Part shown: positions 7,209 through 16,507 of the stretch, piece after piece | Layout of the letters: each line of letters begins with the position of its first letter | How positions within the stretch are numbered: the stretch's first letter is position 1 | From: Planococcus sp. ISL-109 | Lineage (GTDB): Bacteria; Bacillota; Bacilli; Bacillales_A; Planococcaceae | DNA: 64,000 nucleotides | Assembly (NCBI RefSeq): GCF_018613655.1 | Contig: NZ_JAGGPW010000004.1 | Span: forward strand, 152,627-216,626 | Direction of reading: 5' to 3' | The notes under the pieces: model-generated | The model's database searches: none | What the model was told of the DNA's origin: nothing | The model's input: only the letters and a program-made list of their open reading frames with translations | Made by a program: the position numbers and the translations under genes

Positions 7209-8255
7209 TTATTGCTCTGGCACCATTGAAGGGAGAGCTTGTTCGGCAAAATCGTCTGGATTTAAAGACAGATTGGACGTGTCCGGCTTCAAGCCGAGAT
7301 GGCCTTGCAGGATGTCCTGTAATTCCTCAAGAGACTCTTCGTCAGGCATATAATAATAAATGCCCGTCGACATATCATCGTATCCTTGGACGCTCATCGT
7401 TTCTACATTCGGTTTGCCGTTTTTCGCATATTCGAAAAATGCCTGCATATCGCGGAAAGTTAGGTTGGTTTTCATATTGTCCCCAACTGCTTCAATGACA
7501 TTTCCATATCTTGTAATAGAACCAGCCGATAAGGCTTTGTCCATGATGGATTCGAGGATCATTTGCTGGCGTTTCCCGCGTTCGATGTCATTGTCATAAT
7601 AACGGGTTCTTGCTAGAGCGAGTGCCTCGCTGCCGTTCAGGTCCTGGATACCTTCCTCAAGTTCGATGGCATTGTGGGAATCGGTCTCATCTTTTTCTTT
7701 CATGTCGTATGGAACTTCAGCTGTAATGCCGCCGAGCGCATCGATCACGTCGACAAAGGCGTCAAAATTCATCGTCATGTAATAGTCGACAGGTACATTG
7801 AGCAACCCTTCGACGCTTTCGATAGTCGAACGTGGACCGTTATACGCATAGGCGTGTGTGATTTTGTCTTCTCGGCCGGAGTCCGGGATGTACGTATACG
7901 TATCACGTGGAATGCTGACGAGCTTCACCGATTTATCCGCATTATTCAATGTAGCTAAAACCAAGGCATCGGATCGGACATTATCGCTGCTTTGGTTTCG
8001 TGCTTCGCTGTCATCAATTCCGATAAAAAGAATGGAAATGTTGTCGTTAAGCGGTTCAACCTGCTCATCCCGCAGATCGGATTTATCGCGGCCGTCTGCA
8101 GTATAAGCATTATTCGCAGCGAATTCTGCTTTTTTCACGAGCCAAATGCCAAAGACGGATAAACAGATCAAAAGTGAAACTGACAAGATTGCGGTGATTT
8201 TCATTATTTTTCGCCGGCGTCTTGACTGCTCTTTACGGTGCAATTTACGGTTCAT
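7209..8255 (-). CDS. tagV: LCP (LytR-CpsA-Psr) wall polymer ligase, TagV-type
   Basis: A 348-residue protein with a short basic cytoplasmic start, one membrane segment at about residues 18-40 (AILSVSLLICLSVFGIWLV) and an extracellular LCP domain. LCP hallmarks are NISILFIGIDDS, RSDALVLATLN, LVSIPRDTYTYIP, a KITHAYAYNG segment, and LALARTRY with the conserved arginines that bind the polyprenyl pyrophosphate. LCP enzymes transfer teichoic acid from its lipid carrier to peptidoglycan. The position next to tagO and yvyE is that of B. subtilis tagV (yvhJ); the choice among TagT, TagU and TagV rests on this context. GAGGAG precedes the ATG. Confidence 0.88.
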   Translation of the reverse strand: MNRKLHRKEQSRRRRKIMKITAILSVSLLICLSVFGIWLVKKAEFAANNAYTADGRDKSDLRDEQVEPLNDNISILFIGIDDSEARNQSSDNVRSDALVLATLNNADKSVKLVSIPRDTYTYIPDSGREDKITHAYAYNGPRSTIESVEGLLNVPVDYYMTMNFDAFVDVIDALGGITAEVPYDMKEKDETDSHNAIELEEGIQDLNGSEALALARTRYYDNDIERGKRQQMILESIMDKALSAGSITRYGNVIEAVGDNMKTNLTFRDMQAFFEYAKNGKPNVETMSVQGYDDMSTGIYYYMPDEESLEELQDILQGHLGLKPDTSNLSLNPDDFAEQALPSMVPEQ

Positions 8256-8417
8256 TATAATAGCTCCTCTAGAAGGGATTATGTGGGGCTTTTGGAACCG
8301 TCCCGCACATGTCCATGTCTGTAATGTAAGAATATGGACATAGTGAATTTACGAATTTTCATTTTTTGTGCTGTTGATATTATACAGTGATTTGCACCGT
8401 GCGTAAATGAAAAGAAA

Positions 8418-9053
8418 CTATGGTAACGGAAATTCAAGGAATTCGGTTTTTTCGGAGCTGATTTTGGCTTGCCCATTCGTCATTTCGTTCATCCACGAAT
8501 TAAATTCTCGTTCTTTTTCAATTGGCACATGGATGGATAATTCAACGAAATCCGAATACTCGATGCCCGCTAAAGGATATCCGGACTGACGGACTTCGTT
8601 TTCCATCTTGCCGAGCCACGTATAGTCGATCGACACCTGCATTAGGTAATGGAGGCGCCGTTCAATGATGCCGGCAGCTGCAATGGCTTCAGTAGCTGAC
8701 TTGCCGTACGCACGGATCAAACCGCCACCGCCTAATTTAATGCCCCCATAATAGCGCGTTGTGACCAGCACGGTATCTTTCAATCCTTGTTTCTTCAATA
8801 CTTCTAGCATAGGGACGCCGGCAGTGCCGCTTGGTTCCCCATCGTCGTTGGCTTTTTGGATGGAGTCGTGTTCGCCGATGATATACGCAGAACAATTATG
8901 CGTAGCTTGCCGGTGAAGCTGTTTGATCGAATTGATAAAAGCGATCGCTTCCTCTTCCGTTTCAGCACGAGCCGCATGGCCAATGAAACGGGACTTGTTT
9001 ATGAGTATTTCTGCACTGGCAGAAGCTCCTACTGTTATGTAATTTTCTCGCAA
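8418..9053 (-). CDS. yvyE: YvyE/YigZ (IMPACT/UPF0029) family protein
   Basis: A 211-residue soluble protein. The N-terminal UPF0029 fold is clear: SRFIGHAARAETEEEA, HNCSAYIIGE, NDDGEPSGTAGVPML and TTRYYGGIKLGGGGLIRAY. A C-terminal ferredoxin-like half follows. The family is related to eukaryotic IMPACT and is thought to act in translation or stress signalling, without a proven reaction. The start is UUG: AGGAGG lies 7 bases before it and no ATG fits. It stands between the LCP gene and degS as in B. subtilis. Confidence 0.92.
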   Translation of the reverse strand: MRENYITVGASASAEILINKSRFIGHAARAETEEEAIAFINSIKQLHRQATHNCSAYIIGEHDSIQKANDDGEPSGTAGVPMLEVLKKQGLKDTVLVTTRYYGGIKLGGGGLIRAYGKSATEAIAAAGIIERRLHYLMQVSIDYTWLGKMENEVRQSGYPLAGIEYSDFVELSIHVPIEKEREFNSWMNEMTNGQAKISSEKTEFLEFPLP

Positions 9054-9451
9054 TTTAACTCCTCCTGTTGTAAAATAAAATCAGATATATAAGTTGAACT
9101 AATAAATTTCCACTGTAGATATTCCGCAAAACCACTCCGAGAAAAGCATTGCTCAGCTTCCCTTCGCTTATTCATTTCCTGCGGGGGGTCGGCTGACTCG
9201 TGTCGCGTCGCTACGTTGCTCCCTTGGGAGTCTCCGTAGTTTTGCTCCATATCTGTTTGTTTGTTCGCAAATTGTTAGTGGTCAAGTAGTAGTGGTAATT
9301 GACTGATATTTCTTTAGTTCAACATATATAGTTTGTAATGTATTCTTAATATGGGTTTGCACATAAAGTGGTATACTTGTTAAAGCCCGTTAAGCCAAAA
9401 GAAGCAAGAAATTAAAGGGCTACGTTAAGTATAGCTTAAGGCGGTTTTAGA
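9054..9451. other. Divergent intergenic region yvyE-degS with repeat element
   Basis: No gene seen. It contains the 136-base inverted-ended repeat listed separately and, close to degS, an extended -10 (TGGTATACT, TATACT at 9372-9377) that is the likely degS promoter. The roughly 70 bases after that promoter are leader without a clear signal. Confidence 0.5.
9118..9253. repeat. Intergenic repeat with inverted ends (MITE-like)
   Basis: The left end reads GATATTCCGCAAAACCAC and the complement of the right end reads GATATGGAGCAAAACTAC, 14 of 18 identical. Between them is GC-rich sequence with no protein-coding pattern. I recall similar short GCAAAAC-ended intergenic elements being frequent in Planococcaceae, but copy number cannot be tested here: only this copy is in the window. 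Confidence 0.5.
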
Positions 9452-10597
9452 ATGGCAAAGAAAAGCGATGGAACTTCATTGGATTCCATCTTTGATGAAC
9501 TGGTCGCAAAGATGGATCAGTCAAAAAAAGATATTTTCGCCATTAGCGAAGAAAGTCGCCAAAGCTACGAAGAAATGAAAGACGAACTGGAGAATGTCAG
9601 GGCGAACATCGGCCGCATCATTGCGGAAGGCGACGCTTTGGAAGAGAGGACGCGGGCAGCACGCCGGCGTCTCGCTGAATTGTCCCGTTCTTTTAATAAA
9701 TTCACTGAAAGCCAGGTTCGTGAAGCGTATGAATTGGCGAACGAGCTGCAAGTGCAGTTATCATTGAACCGTGCAGAAGAAAAGAAATATCGCCAAAAAC
9801 GTGATCGCCTCCAAAAAAAGCTCCAAAAACTTCTGCAGACGATCGAACGTGCAGAGCGCTTGGTTAATCAGATCAATGTGACGACAAATTATTTGTCATC
9901 CGATTCGGAAGATGTCGGTGAAGTGCTAGATAAGTCCAAAACGAAACAAGACTATAGTTTGCGCATTATTGAAGCACAGGAAGAAGAACGCAAACGGCTG
10001 TCGAGGGAAATTCACGATGGCCCAGCCCAAATGATGGCGAATGTTCTCTTGCGTTCAGATTTGATCGAAAAGACCTTCCGTGAAAAAGGGCCGGAAAAGG
10101 CTTTCAAGGAAATTTCTTCGTTAAAGGATATGGTGCGCCAAGCCCTGACGGAAGTCAGGCGCATCATCTACGACTTACGTCCGATGGCACTGGATGATCT
10201 CGGGCTTGTCCCGACTTTAAAAAAATATCTGGAAACGATTGAGGAATATAATCATGGTGTCCGGCTTGATTTCCAATCGAATGGCAAAGAAACACGGCTT
10301 CCGAACAATTTTGAAACGTCCATTTTTAGGCTTGTGCAAGAAGCGGTTTCCAATGCGATCCGCCATGGCAAATCGACGGACATCGAAGTCAAGATGGAAT
10401 GGCTGTCAGAGCAAGTTTCCATCATCATCAAAGACAACGGCTCGGGCTTTGATCAGGGGATTGTCAAAGACCAGTCTTTTGGGTTGACCGGTATGAGGGA
10501 GCGGATCGAATTGATTGGTGGAGAATTTTTCATCAACTCTACGCTCGGAGAAGGAACAGTGTTGATGTTTCATATTCCGCTGAAGGCGGGTATATAA
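9452..10597 (+). CDS. degS: Two-component sensor histidine kinase DegS
   Basis: A 381-residue cytoplasmic kinase. Residues about 1-150 are the DegS sensor, mostly coiled coil. The HisKA_3 dimerisation region follows, with EEERKRLSREIHDGPAQMM holding the phosphorylated His188, then the HATPase domain (EAVSNAIRHG, DNGSGFD, FGLTGMRERI). There is no membrane segment, as expected for DegS. It phosphorylates DegU, encoded 27 bases downstream, and controls exoenzymes, competence and biofilm functions in Bacillus. AAGGCGG precedes the ATG. Confidence 0.95.
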   Translation: MAKKSDGTSLDSIFDELVAKMDQSKKDIFAISEESRQSYEEMKDELENVRANIGRIIAEGDALEERTRAARRRLAELSRSFNKFTESQVREAYELANELQVQLSLNRAEEKKYRQKRDRLQKKLQKLLQTIERAERLVNQINVTTNYLSSDSEDVGEVLDKSKTKQDYSLRIIEAQEEERKRLSREIHDGPAQMMANVLLRSDLIEKTFREKGPEKAFKEISSLKDMVRQALTEVRRIIYDLRPMALDDLGLVPTLKKYLETIEEYNHGVRLDFQSNGKETRLPNNFETSIFRLVQEAVSNAIRHGKSTDIEVKMEWLSEQVSIIIKDNGSGFDQGIVKDQSFGLTGMRERIELIGGEFFINSTLGEGTVLMFHIPLKAGI

Positions 10598-10624
10598 GAT
10601 ATGGTATTTGAGGAGGACGACATA

Positions 10625-11299
10625 ATGACGAAAATTATTATTATCGATGACCACCAATTATTTCGTGAAGGGGTAAAGCGCATCTTGGATTTCGAAGATT
10701 CTTTCGAAGTAGTTGCAGAAGGCGGGGACGGCGAAGAAGTCTTGAAGCTTTACGAAGAGCATCATCCGGATGTCGTGCTGATGGATATCAATATGCCGCA
10801 GAAAAATGGCGTCGAAGCAACAGGGGAATTGATCGAGAAATTCCCGGACGCAAAAGTCATTATGCTGTCCATTCACGATGACGAATCGTATGTGACGCAC
10901 GCTCTGAAAACAGGTGCACTCGGCTATATGCTGAAAGAAATGGACGCAGATGCGATTATCCAGGCGATCAAAGTCGTCGCTAAAGGCGGATCTTATCTGC
11001 ATCCGAAAGTGACGCGCAATTTGGTCATGGAATTCCGCCGTTTGAGCGAACGCGAAAACAAAGGCTCTTTCCATCAGACGGAAATTCGCCGCCCTTACCA
11101 TTTATTGACAAAGCGCGAAAGTGAAGTTTTACAGCTTTTGACGGATGGGCAAAGCAACCGCGTCATCGGAGAAACATTGTTCATCTCGGAGAAAACGGTG
11201 AAAAACCACGTATCAAGTATTCTCCAAAAAATGCAAGTAAATGACCGGACACAAGCTGTTGTAACCGCCATCAAAAACGGTTGGGTAGAAGTCCGCTAA
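10625..11299 (+). CDS. degU: Response regulator DegU
   Basis: A 224-residue regulator: receiver domain at about 1-120 with the acidic IIDDHQLF start, Asp54 in VLMDINMP as phosphate acceptor, and the conserved lysine in GYMLKEMD. A LuxR/GerE HTH closes the protein ([20 protein letters not shown], then [17 protein letters not shown]). The ATG with AGGAGGACG 7-8 bases upstream is preferred to one eight codons earlier. It is the last gene of the degS-degU operon. Confidence 0.96.
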   Translation: MTKIIIIDDHQLFREGVKRILDFEDSFEVVAEGGDGEEVLKLYEEHHPDVVLMDINMPQKNGVEATGELIEKFPDAKVIMLSIHDDESYVTHALKTGALGYMLKEMDADAIIQAIKVVAKGGSYLHPKVTRNLVMEFRRLSERENKGSFHQTEIRRPYHLLTKRESEVLQLLTDGQSNRVIGETLFISEKTVKNHVSSILQKMQVNDRTQAVVTAIKNGWVEVR

Positions 11300-11312
11300 A
11301 GCGGGAAAATAG

Positions 11313-11348
11313 AAAAAGCGCCGGAAGCATATGCTTCCGGCGCTTTTT
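11313..11348. terminator. Bidirectional terminator after degU
   Basis: A perfect 36-base palindrome with arms AAAAAGCGCCGGAAGCAT, ending in T runs on both strands, between convergent genes. The last bases overlap the stop of the exonuclease gene. Confidence 0.9.
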
Positions 11349-11955
11349 ACATGCGTCCGATGCAGAACTGGTAGATGGATGCGGTGACGAGGCAATCCCC
11401 GAGCGCATCGTGCGCATTGTGTTCGAGCTCCAGATAAGCTGATAAAGTCGTCAGCTTATGGTTCGGTGTTTCCGTGATGAATTTACGTGCGAGCCTGACC
11501 GTATCGATCACCTGATAAGGGGGAATCGGCGTAAACTGCTCCAGTGCATAGAGAAAGCCCATATCAAAAGGTGCATTATGGGCAACAATCGGCAAGTCAC
11601 CGATAAAGCCAACCAGCTGCGGGGCGATTTCTTCGATCACCGGTGCATTTTCAACGTCTCTGTTTTGAATCCCGGTAATCCGTGTAATGGTGCTTGAAAT
11701 CGCCCGTTCCGGGTTGATCATTAAATACATCGTCTGCTGCTGCTTGTGCCCGATATATTTGACGGCTCCAATTTGGATGATTTTATCGTCTCCTGCACGC
11801 AGGCCTGTCGTCTCGAAATCAAGGACGACATAATTCTCTACAGCTTCCATTGATAAGGTATATTTTTTCGCGCGCGCCGGGGTTCTTCGTCTCGGGTAGG
11901 TGCGGGTATCTTGCAGTTTTTTGTCGAGCAATCGTTCGGCTTCCCATTTCTCCAC
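11347..11955 (-). CDS. DnaQ-like 3'-5' exonuclease (DEDDh)
   Basis: About 200 residues with one exonuclease domain of the DNA polymerase III epsilon / PolC type. The DEDDh residues are visible: the pair in LDFETTGL, Asp in VAHNAPFD, and His and Asp in AHDALGD near the C-terminus. There is no polymerase part, so it is a free-standing proofreading-like or RNase T-like exonuclease; the substrate is unknown. GGAGG lies 8 bases before a GUG, and only 2 before an ATG at 11961, so the GUG start is preferred. It is not part of the degSU locus in B. subtilis, so it is a local insertion relative to that genome. Confidence 0.85.
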   Translation of the reverse strand: MEKWEAERLLDKKLQDTRTYPRRRTPARAKKYTLSMEAVENYVVLDFETTGLRAGDDKIIQIGAVKYIGHKQQQTMYLMINPERAISSTITRITGIQNRDVENAPVIEEIAPQLVGFIGDLPIVAHNAPFDMGFLYALEQFTPIPPYQVIDTVRLARKFITETPNHKLTTLSAYLELEHNAHDALGDCLVTASIYQFCIGRM

Positions 11956-12088
11956 GTGCATTGCCTCCTTATAAGCTTTCTTCCATTGTACCGTAAGGCG
12001 AGATGAACTGTCCTGTTCGACAATGACACCGTTTCTTCATTGTATTCCACAGAAAGCTATGGCAAAATGAGCGCAGGAGGAATGCATC

Positions 12089-12649
12089 ATGAAAAAATGG
12101 ATACTAGCAACTGGCCTTATGCTTACACTTGCAGGCTGTTCGGGCGAAGACGATTCGGCGGTTAACAACAATAATGTAGAAGATGGCAATGCTACTAGTG
12201 AAAATAACGCGGTCGAACATGGCATCAAAGATCAAGAAGTAGGTTTTACATTGGACGATGATGGCGAAATCATCGCAGCGGAAGTTCCGGAAACGGAGCG
12301 ACAGGAAATCCTTGGCGCTTACGATGAATATATCGCAGCATTCAATGAAGAGGATCTGGACCGTTACATGGGCGTGATCGCCGAGAATCCAGACGGCTTT
12401 GACCGGGAAGAAGATAGAGAAGCACTGGCGCAAGCTTTTGAAACATACGATACGACGTATACAACCAGCAATGAAACAATCGTGAAATATGAGGAAGGCC
12501 GTGCAGAAGTGTATGCTACGATTGATGTGGAGATGAAAGAAGCCGGCACTGAACAGGGTATGGAGCAATCCGGTCGGCAAGTAGTCGTTTTCAAGCAAGA
12601 AGAAGGAAACTGGAAAGTGACCAGTCTGCATTTCATCGGCAACCAATAA
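12089..12649 (+). CDS. Lipoprotein with NTF2-like domain
   Basis: A 186-residue exported protein. The lipobox LAGC at residues 14-17 ends a short signal peptide, followed by an N- and D-rich linker. The C-terminal about 110 residues look like an NTF2/SnoaL-like fold (AYDEYIAAFNEEDLDRYMGV at its start, and VVVFKQEEGNWKVTSLHFIG at its end). Such domains bind small ligands or partner proteins; no catalytic residues can be assigned. AGGAGGA precedes the ATG. It is a single gene and no terminator is evident after it. Confidence 0.75.
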   Translation: MKKWILATGLMLTLAGCSGEDDSAVNNNNVEDGNATSENNAVEHGIKDQEVGFTLDDDGEIIAAEVPETERQEILGAYDEYIAAFNEEDLDRYMGVIAENPDGFDREEDREALAQAFETYDTTYTTSNETIVKYEEGRAEVYATIDVEMKEAGTEQGMEQSGRQVVVFKQEEGNWKVTSLHFIGNQ

Positions 12650-12820
12650 AGTTTTAACGGACTTCGCTTTTTCTGACACTGGCTATCCTGCTACTGTCGG
12701 GAAAAGCATTTTTAATTTCCGGATGAAGCATATCACATTGATTGATTCATCAAGGAAACTTATTTTTATTGCCAATTGGCAGACCAGATTTGATAAGATA
12801 GCAGTGGGGGCTGATTAGAT

Positions 12821-13651
12821 ATGAAAACAGCAATTGTAACGGATAGTACAGCGTATATTCCTCCGCAGCAAGCAAAGGACAAAGGAATCCATGTTGTTCC
12901 TTTGCAGATCACGTTCGGCACAAAAGCTTATGCTGAAACCGAATTGGGTGTTGAGGAATTTTATGAAAAAGCACGGGAAGAGCTTCCGAAAACGTCTCAG
13001 CCGCCGATCGGTGAATTTATTACACTTTATGAAAAGCTGGCAGAACAATACGATGAAGTCGTCGCGGTCCATTTATCCAGCGGCATCAGTGGAACCTTTG
13101 CGGGCTCGGTACAAGCAGGGGACATGGTTGAAGAGCTGGATGTCCAAGTATTCGATTCTGAGATAGCTTGTGCGGTTCAAGGGTTTTATGCATTGAAAGC
13201 AGCTGATTTGGCAGCACAAGGAATGGATGCAAAAGGGATTCTTGCTGCACTTGCCGAAATGAAACAATCGTTGCGGGCTTATTTCATGGTGGAAGATTTG
13301 CGCCACCTGCAGCGCGGAGGCCGCTTGTCCGGTGCGCAGGCACTCGTCGGGAGCATGCTCCAAATCAAGCCGCTATTGCATTTCCAAGATAAATTGATCG
13401 TGCCGTATGAAAAAATCCGCACACGAAAAAAAGCGATGAACCGCATCGCGGAAGAACTGAAGAAAGACTGCGGCAAAGAGCCGCTGCAAGCGACGGTCAT
13501 CCATGCGAACCGACCAGAAGAAGCAGAGAAATGGAAGGCAGAACTTGAACTCGCTTGTCCGGATGTGGAATTCACCATTTCCCATTTCGGGCCGGTCATC
13601 GGTACACATTTAGGAGAAGGCGCTATGGGTCTTGGCTGGGCAAAGAAATGA
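12821..13651 (+). CDS. DegV family protein (fatty-acid binding type)
   Basis: A 276-residue DegV protein: TDSTAYIPPQ at the start, the SSGISGTFAGS loop, DLRHLQRGGRLSG and the end with PVIGTHLGEGAMGLGW. DegV/FakB proteins bind a fatty acid and present it to the FakA kinase. The site between degSU and comFA is that of B. subtilis yviA. A weak AGTGGGGG site precedes the ATG, and an extended -10 (TGATAAGAT, about 12791-12799) is the likely promoter. A second DegV protein lies at 45405-46256. Confidence 0.9.
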   Translation: MKTAIVTDSTAYIPPQQAKDKGIHVVPLQITFGTKAYAETELGVEEFYEKAREELPKTSQPPIGEFITLYEKLAEQYDEVVAVHLSSGISGTFAGSVQAGDMVEELDVQVFDSEIACAVQGFYALKAADLAAQGMDAKGILAALAEMKQSLRAYFMVEDLRHLQRGGRLSGAQALVGSMLQIKPLLHFQDKLIVPYEKIRTRKKAMNRIAEELKKDCGKEPLQATVIHANRPEEAEKWKAELELACPDVEFTISHFGPVIGTHLGEGAMGLGWAKK

Positions 13652-13691
13652 CCTGCTAAGGCCTTTTGGCTACCCAAAAAGGAGGACATTC

Positions 13692-15020
13692 ATGAGACCA
13701 ATGGAAGCATTTTTAACCGGGCGTGTTTGGATTAGGCAAGCATTTCCTTTTTCGGAACAGGAATTGCAAGAAGCCATTCAGCAAAACAAAGCACAAGTGA
13801 TTGCAGGCATTACAGATGCCGGCGAATGCCGCAGATGCCTCGAGCGCTCGCAAGCATCCATCATTGCCTATTATTGCGCGACATGCAACAAGGTTTGCCG
13901 CTATTGCCGGACATGCATTAAGATGGGCCGCATCAGCAGCTGCACGGAATTGGTTGTATGGACGGCACCAACCGCCAAACAGATTGGGCCGAGAGTATTC
14001 GGCTGGCAAGGATCGCTCACCTTTTTGCAAGAAAAAGCGTCACAAGCCATTTCCGCAAGCATCGAAAGGGGCAGTGACCATTTGCTGTACGCAGTCTGCG
14101 GAGCGGGCAAAACAGAAATCCTCTTTGCCCCGATTTATGAAGCGCTGCAAAAAGGTTTGCGCATTTGTGTCGCAGCCCCGCGCACCGATGTCATCCTTGA
14201 ACTGGCTCCGAGATTTCACCAAGCTTTCCCGGACGCCACCATTCATACCCTCTATGGCAACAGCCCCGAACAAAACGGCTACGGAGAAATCATCCTCACC
14301 ACAACCCATCAATTGTACCGATTCCATGAAGCTTTTGACGTACTGTTCGTCGACGAAGCGGATGCCTTTCCGTATTCGCTCGATCCTTCACTTGAACGGG
14401 CAGTGAAAAAAGCGAGGAAACGGAACGCCCCGATTATCTACATTTCTGCGACTCCATCGAAAACACTCCAAAAAAACGTCTCCGAGCACTCCACCATTTT
14501 CCGCCGCTATCATGGTGCGCCGTTGCCTGTCCCCAGTTACCGGGCTCTGTGGAATTACGAACGGAAAATCCATCGAAAAAAAATTCCTGTGCCATTAAAA
14601 AAATGGATCGAGGATAAACTCCAAAAAAAGCAGCCATTCCTGTTGTTTTTCCCTTCTGTCGAATTGATTGATCAAGCAGCACCGCTGTTGAAGGCAATTG
14701 ATTCGCGCATTGAAGCGGTCCATTCGAAAGATCCGGACCGCAAAGAGAAAGTGCTGCGGCTGAGAAATGGCGCACTCTTGGGCCTAGCGACATCGACGAT
14801 TTTAGAGCGCGGCATTACCATTGCGAATTTGCAAGTTGCGGTCATCGGTGCCGATCACCGGGTTTTCGATGCGGCAGCGCTCATTCAAATTGCGGGGCGT
14901 GTCGGACGAAGCGCTGCTGATCCGACGGGGGATGTCCTGTTTTTCCACGACGGGATCGCACACCAAATGGACCAGGCCCGTCAAACGATTCTTTCTTATA
15001 ATAAGGAGGCGATCACATGA
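13692..15020 (+). CDS. comFA: Competence DNA-translocating helicase ComFA
   Basis: A 442-residue superfamily 2 helicase. An N-terminal zinc-binding region has paired cysteines (CRRC, CATC, CRYCRTC), followed by Walker A CGAGKTE, the DEAD-type box in LFVDEADAFP, the SATPS motif, and QIAGRVGRS (motif VI). ComFA drives uptake of single-stranded DNA at the inner face of the membrane during transformation. AAAGGAGG lies 6-7 bases before the ATG. comFC starts inside its stop codon, and comFB, which lies between them in B. subtilis, is missing. Confidence 0.94.
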   Translation: MRPMEAFLTGRVWIRQAFPFSEQELQEAIQQNKAQVIAGITDAGECRRCLERSQASIIAYYCATCNKVCRYCRTCIKMGRISSCTELVVWTAPTAKQIGPRVFGWQGSLTFLQEKASQAISASIERGSDHLLYAVCGAGKTEILFAPIYEALQKGLRICVAAPRTDVILELAPRFHQAFPDATIHTLYGNSPEQNGYGEIILTTTHQLYRFHEAFDVLFVDEADAFPYSLDPSLERAVKKARKRNAPIIYISATPSKTLQKNVSEHSTIFRRYHGAPLPVPSYRALWNYERKIHRKKIPVPLKKWIEDKLQKKQPFLLFFPSVELIDQAAPLLKAIDSRIEAVHSKDPDRKEKVLRLRNGALLGLATSTILERGITIANLQVAVIGADHRVFDAAALIQIAGRVGRSAADPTGDVLFFHDGIAHQMDQARQTILSYNKEAIT

Positions 15021-15676
15021 ACTGTTATTTATGCGATCAACAACTGCGCTTTGTTCCGTCTTGGCGGGGGATTTTTCTACAGGAACTGCCGGAAGTGCTG
15101 TGCAGGGAGTGCAGAAGCGGATTTTTGAAGCTCAACACCTCAGGCTGCAGGCTTTGCAGCAAGCCAGGCGATGCATTATGCCGCGATTGTTTGTACTGGG
15201 AAGCACATGGCTATCAAGATTTGATCGAATCAGGTATTAGTTTATACAGCTATAATGAAGCGATGAAAAACTGGTTTCATCAATATAAGTTTTTGAAAGA
15301 TGTCGTACTAGCGGAAGTGTTTGCTAGCGACTTGAAGGAAATTCTCGTTAAAGAACGGGCAACGGTTGTGCCGATCCCGCTTCACCCTGGCAAACTTCAT
15401 GAACGCAGCTTTTCGCAAGTAGATCAATTGCTCGTGGCAGCAGGAGTTCGGTACAGCCATTTGCTCGAAAAATGCGGCGAAACTTTAGGTGAAAAAAACC
15501 GCCAAGAACGGATCGCTTCAACCGATTTGTTCCATCTAAATGGTGAGGCGGTTCCGAAACAGGTTTTGCTGGTGGATGACCTTTATACGACAGGCACTAC
15601 GATGCGCCACGCGGCCAAAGCGTTGACGCAAGGCGGCGCTAAAGACATCCGCATGCTGACCTTGATCCGCGCCTAA
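15017..15676 (+). CDS. comFC: ComFC-type phosphoribosyltransferase-like competence protein
   Basis: A 219-residue protein of the ComFC/GntX family. Four-cysteine zinc modules lie in the first 55 residues (CYLC, CREC, CRLC, CRDC). The C-terminal half is a type I phosphoribosyltransferase fold with the PRPP motif LLVDDLYTTGTT at about residues 177-188. It is required for transformation in related genera, probably through contact with ComFA; its reaction is not known. The ATG overlaps the TGA of comFA by 4 bases, so translation is coupled. Confidence 0.93.
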   Translation: MNCYLCDQQLRFVPSWRGIFLQELPEVLCRECRSGFLKLNTSGCRLCSKPGDALCRDCLYWEAHGYQDLIESGISLYSYNEAMKNWFHQYKFLKDVVLAEVFASDLKEILVKERATVVPIPLHPGKLHERSFSQVDQLLVAAGVRYSHLLEKCGETLGEKNRQERIASTDLFHLNGEAVPKQVLLVDDLYTTGTTMRHAAKALTQGGAKDIRMLTLIRA

Positions 15677-15709
15677 CGAGGCATCGGCCATTTCATTTGC
15701 TCTAAAAGG

Positions 15710-15737
15710 CATAAAAAAACAGCTGCTGAGCAGCCGC
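15710..15737 (-). terminator. Terminator after SDR gene
   Basis: On the minus strand GGCTGCTCAGCAGCTG, a short GC hairpin, followed by seven Ts. Confidence 0.65.
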
Positions 15738-15741
15738 TTGT

Positions 15742-16449
15742 TCAATGTTCGTAAATCATTTTCCGGGTCATTCCGCCGTCAATCGTGAGACATTCACCTG
15801 TGATGAAAGAATTGTCCGGATTTGATAGAAATAAGCATGCTCTTGCGATATCGTCGGTCGTCCCGGCGCGTCCGCTCCAATGCTGCTGGTGGTCAACGGC
15901 CCGCAATTCTGTCGGGTCCCCGGTATGGATCCAGCCCGGGGCGATCGAATTGACGCGGATGCCTTTTGTGTGGAGGCTCGCAGCAAGTGAATGGCTTAAT
16001 GCGTAAATGCCGCCTTTCGACGCCGAATAGGCTTCCGTTCCTTCCTCTGACATGAATGCTCGTGTCGAAGACATATTGACGATTGAGCGGATGTCGTCAT
16101 CCATATAACGGGCGGCTTCACGGCTGCAGATAAAGACGCTTTTCAAATTCGTATCGAGCACTTGGTCCCAATCTTGTTCTGTAATGTCCCATAGCGACTT
16201 GAATTCTGAAATGCCGGCATTGTTGATGAGGACGTGGATGCTGTTATGCGTCTCGTAAATATCGCGAAAGACATTTTCCACTGAAGAAAAATCCCCGACA
16301 TCGCAGTGGTGGTATTCGATTCCTTCACTCGCGAGGGGGGTGATATCAAGGCCGATCACTGTGGCTCCCTGTTTCTGGAAATATTCTGCTACAGTTTTGC
16401 CGATCCCTTGTGCGGCACCCGTAACAACGACTATTTTTTTTGTAAACAT
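15742..16449 (-). CDS. Short-chain dehydrogenase/reductase (SDR)
   Basis: A 235-residue classical SDR with Rossmann motif VVVTGAAQGIGKTVAE, DVGDFSSV for the adenine pocket, NNAG, and the catalytic Ser-Tyr-Lys set in NMSSTRAF and AYSASKGG. The acidic residue in VIGLDIT after strand 2 favours NAD over NADP. The substrate is unknown. The start at MFTKK is preferred because AGGAG lies 8 bases before it, while the ATG three codons earlier touches that site. It faces away from comFC and stands where the flagellar genes lie in B. subtilis. Confidence 0.88.
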   Translation of the reverse strand: MFTKKIVVVTGAAQGIGKTVAEYFQKQGATVIGLDITPLASEGIEYHHCDVGDFSSVENVFRDIYETHNSIHVLINNAGISEFKSLWDITEQDWDQVLDTNLKSVFICSREAARYMDDDIRSIVNMSSTRAFMSEEGTEAYSASKGGIYALSHSLAASLHTKGIRVNSIAPGWIHTGDPTELRAVDHQQHWSGRAGTTDDIARACLFLSNPDNSFITGECLTIDGGMTRKMIYEH

Positions 16450-16507
16450 TGGCTTCATCTCCTTGTCTCATAGTTTACCTTTTTGTTATCGTCCTGAAAC
16501 TTTTTAC

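Noticed and set aside
10658-11101. A 147-codon open frame opposite degU
   Set aside because: Antisense shadow of a clear response regulator; Phe, His and Cys rich without domain pattern.
12104-12679. A 191-codon open frame opposite the NTF2-like lipoprotein
   Set aside because: It mirrors a recognisable lipoprotein with lipobox; its composition (Cys, Phe and Ile rich) is that of an antisense shadow.
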